Source: Dyella subtropica
GTDB taxonomy: Bacteria; Pseudomonadota; Gammaproteobacteria; Xanthomonadales; Rhodanobacteraceae
Direction of reading: 5' to 3'
Assembly: GCF_026283965.1 (NCBI RefSeq)
Contig: NZ_JAPDPD010000017.1
Span: 1 to 64,000, forward strand
Length of the DNA stretch: 64,000 bases
Each line of letters begins with the position of its first letter. Position 1 is the first letter of the stretch. The position numbers and the translations under genes are program-made. Below are positions 53,857-62,245 of the stretch, piece after piece. The notes beneath the pieces were generated by a model. That model searched no databases and had not been told where the DNA came from. It was given only the letters and a program-made list of their open reading frames with translations.

Positions 53857-54603
53857 ATGAACCCACACCAGGAACGTCCGGTCGCGCTGATCACCGGCGC
53901 CGGCAAACGGGTGGGGGCCGAGATCGCACGGACGCTGCACGCGGCGGGCTACGACCTTGCCCTGCACTGCCGGCGCTCGGTGACCGAGGCCAGTACGCTG
54001 GCTTCTGAACTGGAAGAACGCCGCGCCTGCAGCACGCTGGTACTGCAGGCGGAACTCGCCGACCTCGATGCTCTCCCGGCCTTGATCGACACCACCGTGG
54101 CGCAGTTCGGCCGCCTGGACGCCTTGATCAACAACGCCTCCGCGTTCTATCCCACGCCGGTCGGCACGGCCACTTCCGCACAATGGAACGAACTGTTCGC
54201 CTCCAACGCGCAGGCACCTTTTTTTCTCGCCCAGGCCGCCGTGCCGGCGCTACGCGACACGCAGGGCGCCATCGTCAACCTGGTCGATATCTATGCGGAA
54301 CGGCCCCTCGCCGAACATCCGGTGTACTGCATGGCAAAGGCTGCGCTGGCGGCGATGACGCGCTCACTGGCGCTCGATCTCGGCCCGGACATTCGCGTCA
54401 ACGGCGTAGCACCCGGCGCGGTGATGTGGCCCAGCGACGGCAAGCCCTATGACGATCAACAGGCCATGCTCGCCCGCACGCCGCTGCAACGCGCCGGCTC
54501 GCCGCACGATGTTGCCGGTGCGGTGCTGTGGCTGCTACGCGATGCGCCGTTCGTGACCGGGCAGATCATCCGCATCGATGGCGGGCGTTCGTTGTCGGTA
54601 TAA
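53857..54603 (+). CDS. Pteridine reductase (short-chain dehydrogenase)
   Basis: A 248-residue SDR reducing dihydropteridines/dihydrofolate with NADPH. The motif TGAGKRVG (14-20), with Arg in place of the Ser/Ile of ordinary SDRs, is the PTR1/FolM signature. NNASAFYPTP, the Tyr-Lys pair YCMAK and VNGVAPGAVMWP follow. The nearby folK and folB genes fit a folate role. ATG at 53857 with GGAG upstream. A terminator follows directly. Confidence 0.88.
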   Translation: MNPHQERPVALITGAGKRVGAEIARTLHAAGYDLALHCRRSVTEASTLASELEERRACSTLVLQAELADLDALPALIDTTVAQFGRLDALINNASAFYPTPVGTATSAQWNELFASNAQAPFFLAQAAVPALRDTQGAIVNLVDIYAERPLAEHPVYCMAKAALAAMTRSLALDLGPDIRVNGVAPGAVMWPSDGKPYDDQQAMLARTPLQRAGSPHDVAGAVLWLLRDAPFVTGQIIRIDGGRSLSV

Positions 54604-54627
54604 AAAAGGGCGGCATCGCTGCCGCCC
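54602..54627 (-). terminator. Rho-independent terminator of the minus-strand membrane gene
   Basis: On the minus strand GGGCGGC (54627-54621) / GCCGCCC (54614-54608) with a six-base loop is followed by TTTTTT. It lies 27 bases after the stop of the DUF6159-type gene and overlaps the pteridine reductase stop. Confidence 0.85.
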
Positions 54628-54653
54628 TCGATGGCTTGAATGCTTCGAGCCGC

Positions 54654-55511
54654 TTACTTCTGCTTGGGCCGAAACGCCTGCTCCAGCACGGCCTGATCGA
54701 AACCGCCGCCGACCATGCCTTCTTCCGCGTACTGATACAGCGCCGCCGCGTAGATGCCTTGCAAGCTAGCCTGGATCAGGCCGAGCAAGGTCAGCCCAAC
54801 GATCACCACCGCGAACGCCGCGACGATGGCAACGGCCGACTGGGTGCTCACCGCACCGAAGATCAACGCGGCCGACACCAGCGCCGCGATGAACATCACC
54901 AGGCCGAACACCACGCCGATGCCGGCGTTGCCGATCAGGTTCTCGCCCCAGGTCTGCTTGAGCAGTTCCACGCTGCGCTTCACGGCATCCACCGGGCCAA
55001 TGTCCTGGCTGGCCAGCACCGGCACCACCAGGAACGTGGCCACCGTCCAGGCCAGACCGAGCATCCCGACCACTAGTCGACCGATAAATCCCAGCCGTTC
55101 TTGCAGCGCTCGCAGCACCAGACCCACCGTGGCGGCGATCAGCGCATAGCCGAAGATGCTGACCACACGCGACTTGGCGATGTCGAAACCGGCCGCGAAG
55201 CTGGTCGGTTCGCCACGCAGGCGCATCAATGCGGCACCGGCCAGCGCGGTGTTGAAGAAGAAGATCACGAAGTACTGCACCAGATAAAACACGAACAATG
55301 CCGCATAGGCACCCACGGAAAGCCCCCGCTCACTGACTCCCGCGTGCTCCGCTCCCATCGCAGCCAAGCCGATCGGGATCAAGAAGCTCGCCGCCACCAA
55401 CAGGCAGCACAGACCCGACAGCAACGGGAACATCAATAACGACTTGTCGGAACGCAGCACCGCTGCGCTCGCTTTCATCAGATTCCAACTGCGCGCGAAT
55501 TTGCCCGCCAT
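54654..55511 (-). CDS. DUF6159-type membrane protein
   Basis: A 285-residue protein with about six membrane helices (SLLMFPLLSGLCCLLVAASFLIPI, YAALFVFYLVQYFVIFFFNTAL, FGYALIAATVGLVLRAL, GMLGLAWTVATFLVVPVLA, then two more). The loop GPVDAVKRSVELLKQTWGENLIGN is typical of this family of unknown function. Start ATG at 55511. Last gene on this strand after folB-folK, 87 bases downstream of folK. Confidence 0.78.
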   Translation of the reverse strand: MAGKFARSWNLMKASAAVLRSDKSLLMFPLLSGLCCLLVAASFLIPIGLAAMGAEHAGVSERGLSVGAYAALFVFYLVQYFVIFFFNTALAGAALMRLRGEPTSFAAGFDIAKSRVVSIFGYALIAATVGLVLRALQERLGFIGRLVVGMLGLAWTVATFLVVPVLASQDIGPVDAVKRSVELLKQTWGENLIGNAGIGVVFGLVMFIAALVSAALIFGAVSTQSAVAIVAAFAVVIVGLTLLGLIQASLQGIYAAALYQYAEEGMVGGGFDQAVLEQAFRPKQK

Positions 55512-55598
55512 ACCCCTACCTCGTTCCTTGGTGATGAGGTGCGTGTTCTATCACTCGCGCGTGACGGGCGATAGTGGGGAGCCTCACCCGTCTGAACG

Positions 55599-56081
55599 CT
55601 ATAAAGGCTCGAGGAAGAGCGGCTCGCTGTCCGCCGGAAAAGCCGCCCATAACGCCGCCATGCGCTTACCGCTCACCGGATGGCGCAACTCCGGCGCGAT
55701 ATCAGCGATAGGACGCAACACGAAGGCGTGCTTCAGTTCCTTGCGCGGAATCTCCAGATGCCCCTCGCCCTGCCGCACCAGGTCGTCGTAGAGCACGATG
55801 TCGACGTCGAGCGTGCGATCGGAATAACGCGGCACGTCGCGGCGACGGCCATGGCGGTCCTCCAATGCATGCAGCCATTCATTCAACGCTTCGGGCGAGA
55901 GGTCGGTATCCAACCCCACCGCCAGGTTGACGAAATCCGGCCCATCGAAACCCACCGACTTGCTGCGATAAGCGGGCGACACATCCAACGCGCCAAAGCG
56001 TGTGCGCAACTCGTCCAAGGCGGCATGCAGATAACGCTGCGGCTCGACATTGGAGCCGAGGCTCAGATAGGCACGCGCCAT
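55599..56081 (-). CDS. folK: 2-amino-4-hydroxy-6-hydroxymethyldihydropteridine pyrophosphokinase
   Basis: Folate synthesis kinase (HPPK) of 160 residues. Opens with AYLSLGSNVEP and carries the family signature RYSDRTLDVDIVLYD plus IPRKELKHAFVLRPIADIAP. The start ATG at 56081 shares one base with the folB stop (TGATG), so translation is coupled; the longer frame upstream is the folB gene in another frame. Confidence 0.95.
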   Translation of the reverse strand: MARAYLSLGSNVEPQRYLHAALDELRTRFGALDVSPAYRSKSVGFDGPDFVNLAVGLDTDLSPEALNEWLHALEDRHGRRRDVPRYSDRTLDVDIVLYDDLVRQGEGHLEIPRKELKHAFVLRPIADIAPELRHPVSGKRMAALWAAFPADSEPLFLEPL

Positions 56082-56440
56082 CAGTCGGGTCGCTGACCGC
56101 GTTCGATGCGCACGCCCACGGCCTTGGAACCGCGCACCGCGCCGGGCTTGGAAAGTTTCAGCCGCACCCAGCTCACGCCGAACTCCTCGCGGATGATCGC
56201 CGCGCAACGCTCGGCCAATGTCTCCACCAGGCCGAAGCTGGAAGCGCTCACGTAGTCGATCAGGCGCTTGGAGACTTCTTTGTAGTTGAGCGTGTCGGCG
56301 ATGTCGTCGGTGGCCGCAGGGCGGGTGTTGTCGAACGCCATCTCGATATCGAACGACAGGGTCTGGCGCACGCGCCGCTCCCAGTCGTAGATGCCGATGA
56401 CAGTGTCGATGCGCAGGTCTTCGATGAAAACGATATCCAT
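56081..56440 (-). CDS. folB: Dihydroneopterin aldolase
   Basis: Folate synthesis enzyme converting dihydroneopterin to 6-hydroxymethyldihydropterin; 119 residues from the ATG at 56440 (MDIVFIEDLRIDTVIGIYDWE), which aligns with the E. coli start. The anion-hole and substrate motifs DTLNYKEVSK, LVETLAE and VRLKLSKPGAV are present. An upstream ATG at 56482 would add 14 residues and falls at the edge of a REP element. Co-transcribed with folK. Confidence 0.94.
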   Translation of the reverse strand: MDIVFIEDLRIDTVIGIYDWERRVRQTLSFDIEMAFDNTRPAATDDIADTLNYKEVSKRLIDYVSASSFGLVETLAERCAAIIREEFGVSWVRLKLSKPGAVRGSKAVGVRIERGQRPD

Positions 56441-56487
56441 GCGATTAGGGTCGGCAAGAAACCGCGCCGATGCAAGCGACATTTGTT

Positions 56488-56576
56488 GTAGGAGCGCACC
56501 CTGTGCGCGAAAGGGGCAGGATGCCCTCGCTGTCGGAACTACTTAGAGCACCTATCGCGCACAGGGTGCGCTCCTA
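56488..56576. repeat. Inverted REP pair (GTAG type) between tsaD and folB
   Basis: Two head-to-head copies of a REP beginning GTAGGAGCGCACC, with its own GCGCAC-CCT-GTGCGC hairpin: 56488-56510 on the plus strand and 56555-56576 on the minus strand. The minus copy's first bases (TAG) are the stop codon of tsaD. This is the tetranucleotide-plus-hairpin form mobilised by RAYT transposases; no RAYT gene is in the window. Confidence 0.85.
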
Positions 56577-57626
56577 GACGACGGCCGGCAGGCTTTCCAG
56601 ATCCCAGCGCGGAAACACCTGCACGGTTTCATCCTGATGCTGGCCGCTGGCCAGGCGGATGGCGCCAGCCAAGGCGATCATCGCGCCGTTGTCGGTGCAG
56701 AACGCCAACCTCGGGAAATACACGCGGAAGCCTTCCTTCGACCCAGCTTCCGCCAGGTCCTCGCGCAACCGCTTGTTGGCTCCGACGCCGCCGGCTATCA
56801 CCAGGCGTTTGGCGCCAGTGGCGTGCAATGCGCGACGGCACTTGATGGCGAGCGTGTCGACGATGGCCTCTTCGAAGCCGCGGGCGATGTCGGCACGGGT
56901 CTGATCGGTGTGGTCGGACTGCTGCCAGGCCAGCAGCACCTGAGTCTTCAGACCGGAAAAACTGAAATCCAGTCCCGGCCGGTCGGTCATCGGCCGGGAG
57001 AAACGAAAGGCACCGGCACGCCCCTGCTGCGCCAGCTCCGCCAGCGCCGGACCGCCGGGATACGGCAGGCCCATCATCTTGGCGGTCTTGTCGAAGGCTT
57101 CGCCGGCCGCGTCGTCCAGGGTGTCGCCGAGGATGCGATACCGTCCAATGCCCTTCACCTCGACCAGCATGGAATGGCCGCCGGACACCAGCAGGGCCAC
57201 AAAGGGCGGCTCCGGCGGGTCTTCCTCCAGCAAGGGCGCCAACAAGTGGCCTTCCATGTGATGCACGCCGATGGCCGGTATGCCCAGCGCCCAGGCCATG
57301 GCGCGCGCCGCCGAAGCACCCACCAGCAGCGCCCCGACCAAACCGGGGCCGGCCGTGTAAGCTACGCCACCCAAGTCCTGGGGGGTCAAGCCGGCCTCGG
57401 CCAACGCCTCGCGCACCAGCGGCAGCAGTTTGCGTACGTGGTCGCGACTGGCCAGTTCGGGCACCACGCCACCGTAATCGGCATGCAGCTTGATCTGGCT
57501 GTAGAGCGTATGTGAAAGCAGGCCACGACCCGGTGCAGCGGGCTCCCAGCGCAGCAGAGCCACGCCGGTTTCGTCGCAGGATGTCTCGATGCCCAGCACG
57601 GGCTTTGAAAATTGCTTCGTGTCCAC
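56574..57626 (-). CDS. tsaD: tRNA N6-threonylcarbamoyltransferase subunit TsaD
   Basis: Essential tRNA t6A-modification enzyme (Kae1/YgjD), 350 residues. The family signature [12 protein letters not shown], the metal ligands of [19 protein letters not shown], and [10 protein letters not shown] are all there. The start is uncertain: GTG at 57626 (VDTKQFSK) or GTG at 57599 just before LGIETS, both with poor ribosome sites. The gene is divergent from rpsU, and its stop codon lies in a REP sequence. Confidence 0.93.
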   Translation of the reverse strand: MDTKQFSKPVLGIETSCDETGVALLRWEPAAPGRGLLSHTLYSQIKLHADYGGVVPELASRDHVRKLLPLVREALAEAGLTPQDLGGVAYTAGPGLVGALLVGASAARAMAWALGIPAIGVHHMEGHLLAPLLEEDPPEPPFVALLVSGGHSMLVEVKGIGRYRILGDTLDDAAGEAFDKTAKMMGLPYPGGPALAELAQQGRAGAFRFSRPMTDRPGLDFSFSGLKTQVLLAWQQSDHTDQTRADIARGFEEAIVDTLAIKCRRALHATGAKRLVIAGGVGANKRLREDLAEAGSKEGFRVYFPRLAFCTDNGAMIALAGAIRLASGQHQDETVQVFPRWDLESLPAVV

Positions 57627-57634
57627 GCTATACT
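57605..57634 (+). promoter_or_regulatory. Sigma-70 promoter of rpsU
   Basis: TTGAAA at 57605-57610 and TATACT at 57629-57634, 18 bases apart, 48 bases above the rpsU ATG. A small leader hairpin, GCCCG/CGGGC at 57644-57659, lies in the transcript between promoter and ribosome site. Confidence 0.7.
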
Positions 57635-57681
57635 TCGCGGCTCGCCCGATTCGACGGGCAAGTTTACCACTCGGAGTTTCC

Positions 57682-57897
57682 ATGCCCAGCGTAAAAGTTC
57701 GCGAGAACGAGCCGTTCGAGCTTGCCCTGCGTCGGTTCAAGCGCACCTGCGAAAAGGCCGGCGTCCTTGCCGAGACCCGCAAGCGCGAGTTCTATGAAAA
57801 GCCGACCCAGGAGCGTAAGCGCAAGCGCGCTGCCGCGGTGAAGCGTCACCTGCGTCGTCTCTCGCGCGACGTCTCGCGCAAGACCCGGATGTACTGA
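57682..57897 (+). CDS. rpsU: 30S ribosomal protein S21
   Basis: A 71-residue basic ribosomal protein of the small subunit. The sequence opens [21 protein letters not shown] and ends with a Lys/Arg-rich tail ([13 protein letters not shown]), exactly the S21 pattern. GGAG lies five bases before the ATG at 57682; upstream sequence in the same frame is not coding. Divergent from tsaD, the classic arrangement. Confidence 0.97.
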   Translation: MPSVKVRENEPFELALRRFKRTCEKAGVLAETRKREFYEKPTQERKRKRAAAVKRHLRRLSRDVSRKTRMY

Positions 57898-58011
57898 GTC
57901 CGTCGTCCGCCCTGTGCGGACGGCTGGTCGCAGGCGCTACGGCGCCACGACCCGGGTTGCCCGACAGCTGGCGCGTTAATCCGCCGCCGCTGTCTTATTG
58001 ACCTTACACTG

Positions 58012-58043
58012 GCCGGCGTTGCCTTGAGCAACGCCGGCTTTGT
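58012..58043 (+). terminator. Hairpin terminator between rpsU and yqeY
   Basis: 11-bp stem GCCGGCGTTGC (58012-58022) / GCAACGCCGGC (58028-58038), loop CTTGA, followed by TTTGTG. It should cut or reduce read-through from rpsU into yqeY. Confidence 0.75.
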
Positions 58044-58062
58044 GCGTTCCCGAGGATAAGTC

Positions 58063-58509
58063 ATGACTCTCAAGCTGCAGCTCACTGAAGACATGAAGAC
58101 CGCCATGCGCGGTGGCGACAAACACCGCCTGGGCGTGATCCGCCTGATGCTGGCCGCCGTCAAGCAGCGCGAAGTGGACGAACGGATCGAACTGGACGAC
58201 ACCCAGGTCTTGGCCGTGCTGGAGAAGATGCTCAAGCAGCGCCGCGATTCGATCAGCCAGTACGAGGCCGCCAAGCGCGAGGACCTGGCCGAGGTCGAGC
58301 GCGCCGAAATGGTGGTGATCGAAACCTACCTGCCCGCCAAACTCAGCGACGCGGAAATTGACGCCATCATCACGGCCGCCATCGCCGACACCGGCGCCAC
58401 CTCCGCCCGCGACATGGGCAAAGTGGTTGCCGCCGTGAAGGAAAGGGCTGCCGGCCGCGCCGACATGGCCGTCGTTTCCGGCCGCATCAAGGCGCTTCTG
58501 GCCGGCTGA
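58063..58509 (+). CDS. GatB/YqeY domain protein
   Basis: A 148-residue protein of the YqeY family, similar to the tRNA-binding tail domain of amidotransferase subunit GatB but free-standing. Sequence MTLKLQLTEDMKTAMRGGDKHRLGVIRLMLAAVKQREVDE (short segments) and the C-terminal GRADMAVVSGRIKALL are typical. It often lies between rpsU and dnaG. Function unproven. GAGGA precedes the ATG. Confidence 0.93.
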   Translation: MTLKLQLTEDMKTAMRGGDKHRLGVIRLMLAAVKQREVDERIELDDTQVLAVLEKMLKQRRDSISQYEAAKREDLAEVERAEMVVIETYLPAKLSDAEIDAIITAAIADTGATSARDMGKVVAAVKERAAGRADMAVVSGRIKALLAG

Positions 58510-58515
58510 GCGCTC

Positions 58516-58818
58516 TCAGGCCGCTGCTGCGCGCAGCCAGAGCAGCAGCGCCAACAGCACGACGACCGCAACGCCTATCATCCAGGCGTTGCGGTGCAGC
58601 CGCCGGCGCAAGCGTTCCCAATTCGCCAGATCCAGGTAATAGCGCCCCTCACCAGGACAGCGCAGCACGACATGCCCGACCAGCTGGTGCCAGGCCAGGC
58701 CCGGCTTCAATCCCAGCTCCTCGGCGGTTCGCGCATCCTCCGCACGGGTAATGCCAGCCTGCTCGAAGCGGCCCACGATGGCGCGCTGCGAGCGCATCAA
58801 CATCGCTGTCAGCAGCAT
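58516..58818 (-). CDS. Small hypothetical membrane-anchored protein
   Basis: A 100-residue protein with a soluble N-terminal part (about 1-75) of possible winged-helix-like character (AEELGLKPGLAWHQLVGHVVLRCPGEGRYYLD) and a single C-terminal helix (WMIGVAVVVLLALLLWL). AAGGAGAAGGA precedes the ATG at 58818. Family not recognised. On the opposite strand to yqeY and dnaG. Confidence 0.7.
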   Translation of the reverse strand: MLLTAMLMRSQRAIVGRFEQAGITRAEDARTAEELGLKPGLAWHQLVGHVVLRCPGEGRYYLDLANWERLRRRLHRNAWMIGVAVVVLLALLLWLRAAAA

Positions 58819-58885
58819 CGTCCTTCTCCTTCAACCCAGTGGTGCGAGCTTACTGCGCCTCGCGTTACCAGGGCGCCAGTACTCG

Positions 58886-58963
58886 GTAGGAGCCCACCCT
58901 GTGGGCGACCTGGCGGAGACAACACCCATCCACACGCCTCATCGCGCACAGGGTGCGCTCTTA
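58886..58963. repeat. Inverted REP pair (GTAG type) after a GNAT gene
   Basis: Plus-strand copy at 58886-58908 (GTAGGAGCCCACC, hairpin GCCCAC-CCT-GTGGGC) and minus-strand copy at 58942-58963 (GTAAGAGCGCACC). The stop TAA of the GNAT gene lies in the minus copy (58961-58963). Same layout as the pair at 56488-56576; compensatory changes keep the hairpin. Confidence 0.8.
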
Positions 58964-59596
58964 CGGGGCGCGCCACTCCATGCGGCGATGTCCGGGAACG
59001 CTGCCTTGCGCGTTCGCCAGCGCGGAGGTGCGCTCGCCGGTGACGCCGAAGCCATAGCGCGCATAAAGCGCCTCGGCGCGCGGATTGCTGGTCGCCACGT
59101 CCAGCACCATGCGCCGCCGCCCCAGCCGGCCCGCCTCAGACACCAGATGATCGATCAACGCGCGTCCGATACCCTGGCCGCGCAGCTCGGGCGCCACACC
59201 CAGGTGCGCCAGGTAATGCATATCGCCAGACGGTGGCGGAATCACCGACTCCACCCGCAAGCCGCGCGCGATAACGCCAGCGGCATGTCGCAGCCCGTAA
59301 TACCCAAGGATCTGCCGCGCTGCCGCCAGCGTGAACGACCAATGCGTTTCCGCGCCAAAACCAGCCCCTACCGCTACCACTCGGCCGTTGAGTACGCCCA
59401 CGCGGTGGTTGCGCCAGCCAAACTCACCCGCACCGTCGACAAAGGCATACCGCAGGAAAGCCTGGGCGCCCTCCCGTCCCGGCAACGAAAATACGTAATC
59501 GAATGCAGGCGGCCCTGAGCTGTGCATCAACGGCACCGCCCGTTCGACATCCTCCGCCGTGGCCGAACGAAAGCGAACCCGCGCACTTGCCGACAT
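58961..59596 (-). CDS. GNAT-family N-acetyltransferase
   Basis: A 211-residue GNAT enzyme. The acetyl-CoA pyrophosphate loop RGQGIGRAL (motif A) and motif B (DVATSNPRAEALYARYGF) are clear. The N-terminal half is longer than in simple GNATs. Acceptor substrate unknown. The stop codon overlaps a REP element. Divergent from dnaG. Confidence 0.85.
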   Translation of the reverse strand: MSASARVRFRSATAEDVERAVPLMHSSGPPAFDYVFSLPGREGAQAFLRYAFVDGAGEFGWRNHRVGVLNGRVVAVGAGFGAETHWSFTLAAARQILGYYGLRHAAGVIARGLRVESVIPPPSGDMHYLAHLGVAPELRGQGIGRALIDHLVSEAGRLGRRRMVLDVATSNPRAEALYARYGFGVTGERTSALANAQGSVPGHRRMEWRAP

Positions 59597-59676
59597 GACT
59601 CATCCCTCCCAAGTATCCAGATCAGCATAAAGCGAGTCCCCGCAGCGTGGGCCACCCCCGGTAAACTAAGACACTT

Positions 59677-61416
59677 ATGCGCGGACGCATCCCCGACAGC
59701 TTCATCGACGACCTGCTTGCCCGCGTCGACATTGTCGACGTGATCGAGCGGCGTGTGCCGTTGAAGAAAGCCGGGCGCGAATGGACGGCCTGCTGCCCGT
59801 TCCACAACGAGCGCACGCCGTCGTTCTACGTCAGTCCCACCAAACAGTTCTTTCATTGCTTCGGCTGCGGCGCGCACGGCAGCGCCATTAAATTCCTGAT
59901 GGACTACGACCGCCTGGAATTCCCGGACGCCGTGGAAGAATTGGCGCAGTCAGTCGGCCTTAAAGTGCCCCACGAGGGCGGCCGCGACAACGCCCCGCGT
60001 GAAGATAAAACCGACCTCTACAGCCTGCTGGACGCAGCGGCACACTGGTACGAAGGTGAGCTGCCGCGTAGCGCCGAGGCGCAGGCGTACTGCAAGAAGC
60101 GCGGCCTGGACGCCGAGACCATCGCGCGTTTCCGCATCGGCTGGGCGCCGGCCGGCTACGACGGCGTGATGAAGGCGCTGGGCGCCAATGAACCGCGCCG
60201 CATGCAGCTGCTCAACGAAGCCGGCATGGTCGCCAGCAACGAGCGCGGCAGCAAATACGACCGCTTCCGCGAGCGGCTGATGTTTCCGATCCTGGACCGC
60301 CGCGGCCGTGTCATCGCGTTCGGCGGAAGGGTATTGAGCTCCGAGCAGTCGCCCAAATACCTCAACTCGCCCGAGACTCCCCTGTTCCACAAGGGCCGCG
60401 AACTGTTCGCGCTGTGGCAGGTGAAGCAGGCCAACGCCAGCCTGAGCCGCATCGTGGTGGTCGAGGGCTACATGGATGTGATCGCCATGCATCAGGCCGG
60501 CCTGCCCATTGCGGTGGCCACGCTGGGCACGGCCACCACGCCCGAGCACACCGAAGTGCTGTTCCGCGCGGCGCCCGATGTGGTGTTCTGCTTCGACGGC
60601 GATCGCGCCGGTCGCGCCGCCGCGTGGAAGGCGCTGGAATCCGCTTTGCCTCGTTTGCGCGACGGGCGCCAGGCTTATTTCCTCTTCCTGCCCGACGGCG
60701 AAGATCCGGACACACTGATCCGCAAGGAAGGCAAAAGCGGCTTCGAGCAGCGCCTGAAGAACGCGACACCGCTGTCGGAATACTTCTTCGGCGAGCTCTC
60801 GCACGACGTGGACACCGGCAGCCTCGACGGCCGCGCACGCCTGGCCGAGCGCGCCCGCCCACTGATCGCCAAGCTGCCCGACGGCGCCTTCCGCGATCTG
60901 ATGGCGCAGGAACTGGAGAAGCGCACCGGCGCCCGCGCCGTGCTGGAGCCCGATGCCGCCGCACGACGCCCCGCACAACGCCCGGTCGCCGTGCAACGCA
61001 GCCTGGTACGCAGTGCCATCGCCCTGCTGCTGGCCCAACCCGGCATGGCCGAACAGGTGGAGCGCCCCTACCGCTTCCTGCGCCTGGACAAGCCCGGCAT
61101 CGATCTGCTGGCCGAACTGATCGACATGGCGCGTTCGCGTCCCGGCATCAATCCGGCGATGCTGGTGGAGCACTACGCCGAACGGCCGGAATATCCCGCA
61201 CTGCAAAAATTGATGGCTGCCACTGTAGTGGGCGAACCTGCCATCCAACGCATCGAGTTCTTCGATGCACTGCAGCGCATGGAGCAGCAAGCGATCACCC
61301 AACGGCGCGACATGCTCACTGCCAAGAGCCGCGAAGGCACGCTGGACAGTGCCGAGAAGGCCGAACTGCGCGAACTGTTGGCGGCCCGAGTGCAACCGCC
61401 GGTTGCATCGAGCTAA
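59677..61416 (+). CDS. dnaG: DNA primase
   Basis: Synthesises RNA primers at the replication fork; 579 residues. The CHC2 zinc domain (Cys40, His43, Cys61, Cys64 in CPFHNE and HCFGCG), a Toprim domain with Glu in VVVEGYMDV and the DGDRAG acidic pair, and a C-terminal helicase-binding region are present. ATG at 59677. The usual rpsU-dnaG-rpoD unit is broken here: rpsU and yqeY lie upstream, separated by two minus-strand genes, and rpoD does not follow. Confidence 0.96.
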   Translation: MRGRIPDSFIDDLLARVDIVDVIERRVPLKKAGREWTACCPFHNERTPSFYVSPTKQFFHCFGCGAHGSAIKFLMDYDRLEFPDAVEELAQSVGLKVPHEGGRDNAPREDKTDLYSLLDAAAHWYEGELPRSAEAQAYCKKRGLDAETIARFRIGWAPAGYDGVMKALGANEPRRMQLLNEAGMVASNERGSKYDRFRERLMFPILDRRGRVIAFGGRVLSSEQSPKYLNSPETPLFHKGRELFALWQVKQANASLSRIVVVEGYMDVIAMHQAGLPIAVATLGTATTPEHTEVLFRAAPDVVFCFDGDRAGRAAAWKALESALPRLRDGRQAYFLFLPDGEDPDTLIRKEGKSGFEQRLKNATPLSEYFFGELSHDVDTGSLDGRARLAERARPLIAKLPDGAFRDLMAQELEKRTGARAVLEPDAAARRPAQRPVAVQRSLVRSAIALLLAQPGMAEQVERPYRFLRLDKPGIDLLAELIDMARSRPGINPAMLVEHYAERPEYPALQKLMAATVVGEPAIQRIEFFDALQRMEQQAITQRRDMLTAKSREGTLDSAEKAELRELLAARVQPPVASS

Positions 61417-61540
61417 TCCCCCCATGCGGTTATCCTTGGTCGCTCCGCCCCCACGGCCCAGCGCACATGAAGTCGCCGGCCTGTGGGATCATCGCCCACT
61501 GTTTTCACCGGTGGGCCGGGCACGACAGGCAAGGATGTAG

Positions 61541-62170
61541 ATGGACCTGCTTGAACGATTGATCACGCTGTTTGCCGAGAACGGCTACGCCGCCGTCTTC
61601 ATCGCACTGATGCTGTGCGGTGCCGGCGCGCCGTTGCCCGAGGACATCACCTTGGTCGCCGGTGGCGTGATCACCGGCCTGGGTTACGGCAACGTGCACG
61701 TGATGTTCGCCGTATCCATGGTGGGCGTGCTGCTGGGCGACGCGGGCATGTTTCTGCTGGGCCACCATTACGGCGCTCGCATCCTGCAATGGCGCGTGGT
61801 CGCGCGCGTGCTCACCCCCGAGCGCTACGCCAAAGTGCAGGAGAAATTCGAGCGCTACGGCAATCGCATGATGTTCTTCGCCCGCTTCCTGCCCGGCATG
61901 CGCACCGCCGTGTACATCACCGCCGGCACCACCCACCGCGTGTCCTTCCTGCGCTTCTTCCTGCTCGATGGTCTCGCCGCACTGATCAGCGTTCCCATCT
62001 GGGTATACCTGGGCTACTTCGGCGCCAACAACCACGAATGGCTAGTGATGTGGATACGCCGCGGCCAGAGCAGCCTGTGGGTGCTCGGCGGCATCGTGCT
62101 ATTGGCATTACTGGTGTTGTGGTGGCGGCACAGGCGGCGCACCGCCCAGTGCGAGGCTTCGGATTCCTGA
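61541..62170 (+). CDS. DedA-family membrane protein
   Basis: A 209-residue VTT/DedA (SNARE-associated) protein, probably a lipid (undecaprenyl-phosphate/phospholipid) flippase. The reentrant motif ENGYAAVFIALMLCGAGAPLPEDI and the FARFLPGMRT motif, with the functional Arg, are intact, with further helices at about 130-150 and 178-198. AAGGA lies before the ATG at 61541. 124 bases after dnaG. Confidence 0.92.
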   Translation: MDLLERLITLFAENGYAAVFIALMLCGAGAPLPEDITLVAGGVITGLGYGNVHVMFAVSMVGVLLGDAGMFLLGHHYGARILQWRVVARVLTPERYAKVQEKFERYGNRMMFFARFLPGMRTAVYITAGTTHRVSFLRFFLLDGLAALISVPIWVYLGYFGANNHEWLVMWIRRGQSSLWVLGGIVLLALLVLWWRHRRRTAQCEASDS

Positions 62171-62245
62171 TCTCGCTACACACCCAGACGGTGTTGCTGC
62201 GTGACAGTCTCGAAATCGAACTTGAAGCATAAGCGGAGCGCACCG

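Noticed and set aside
61417-61540. Expected rpoD after dnaG
   Set aside because: The gap is 124 bases and the next gene is DedA; no sigma-70 sequence is present.
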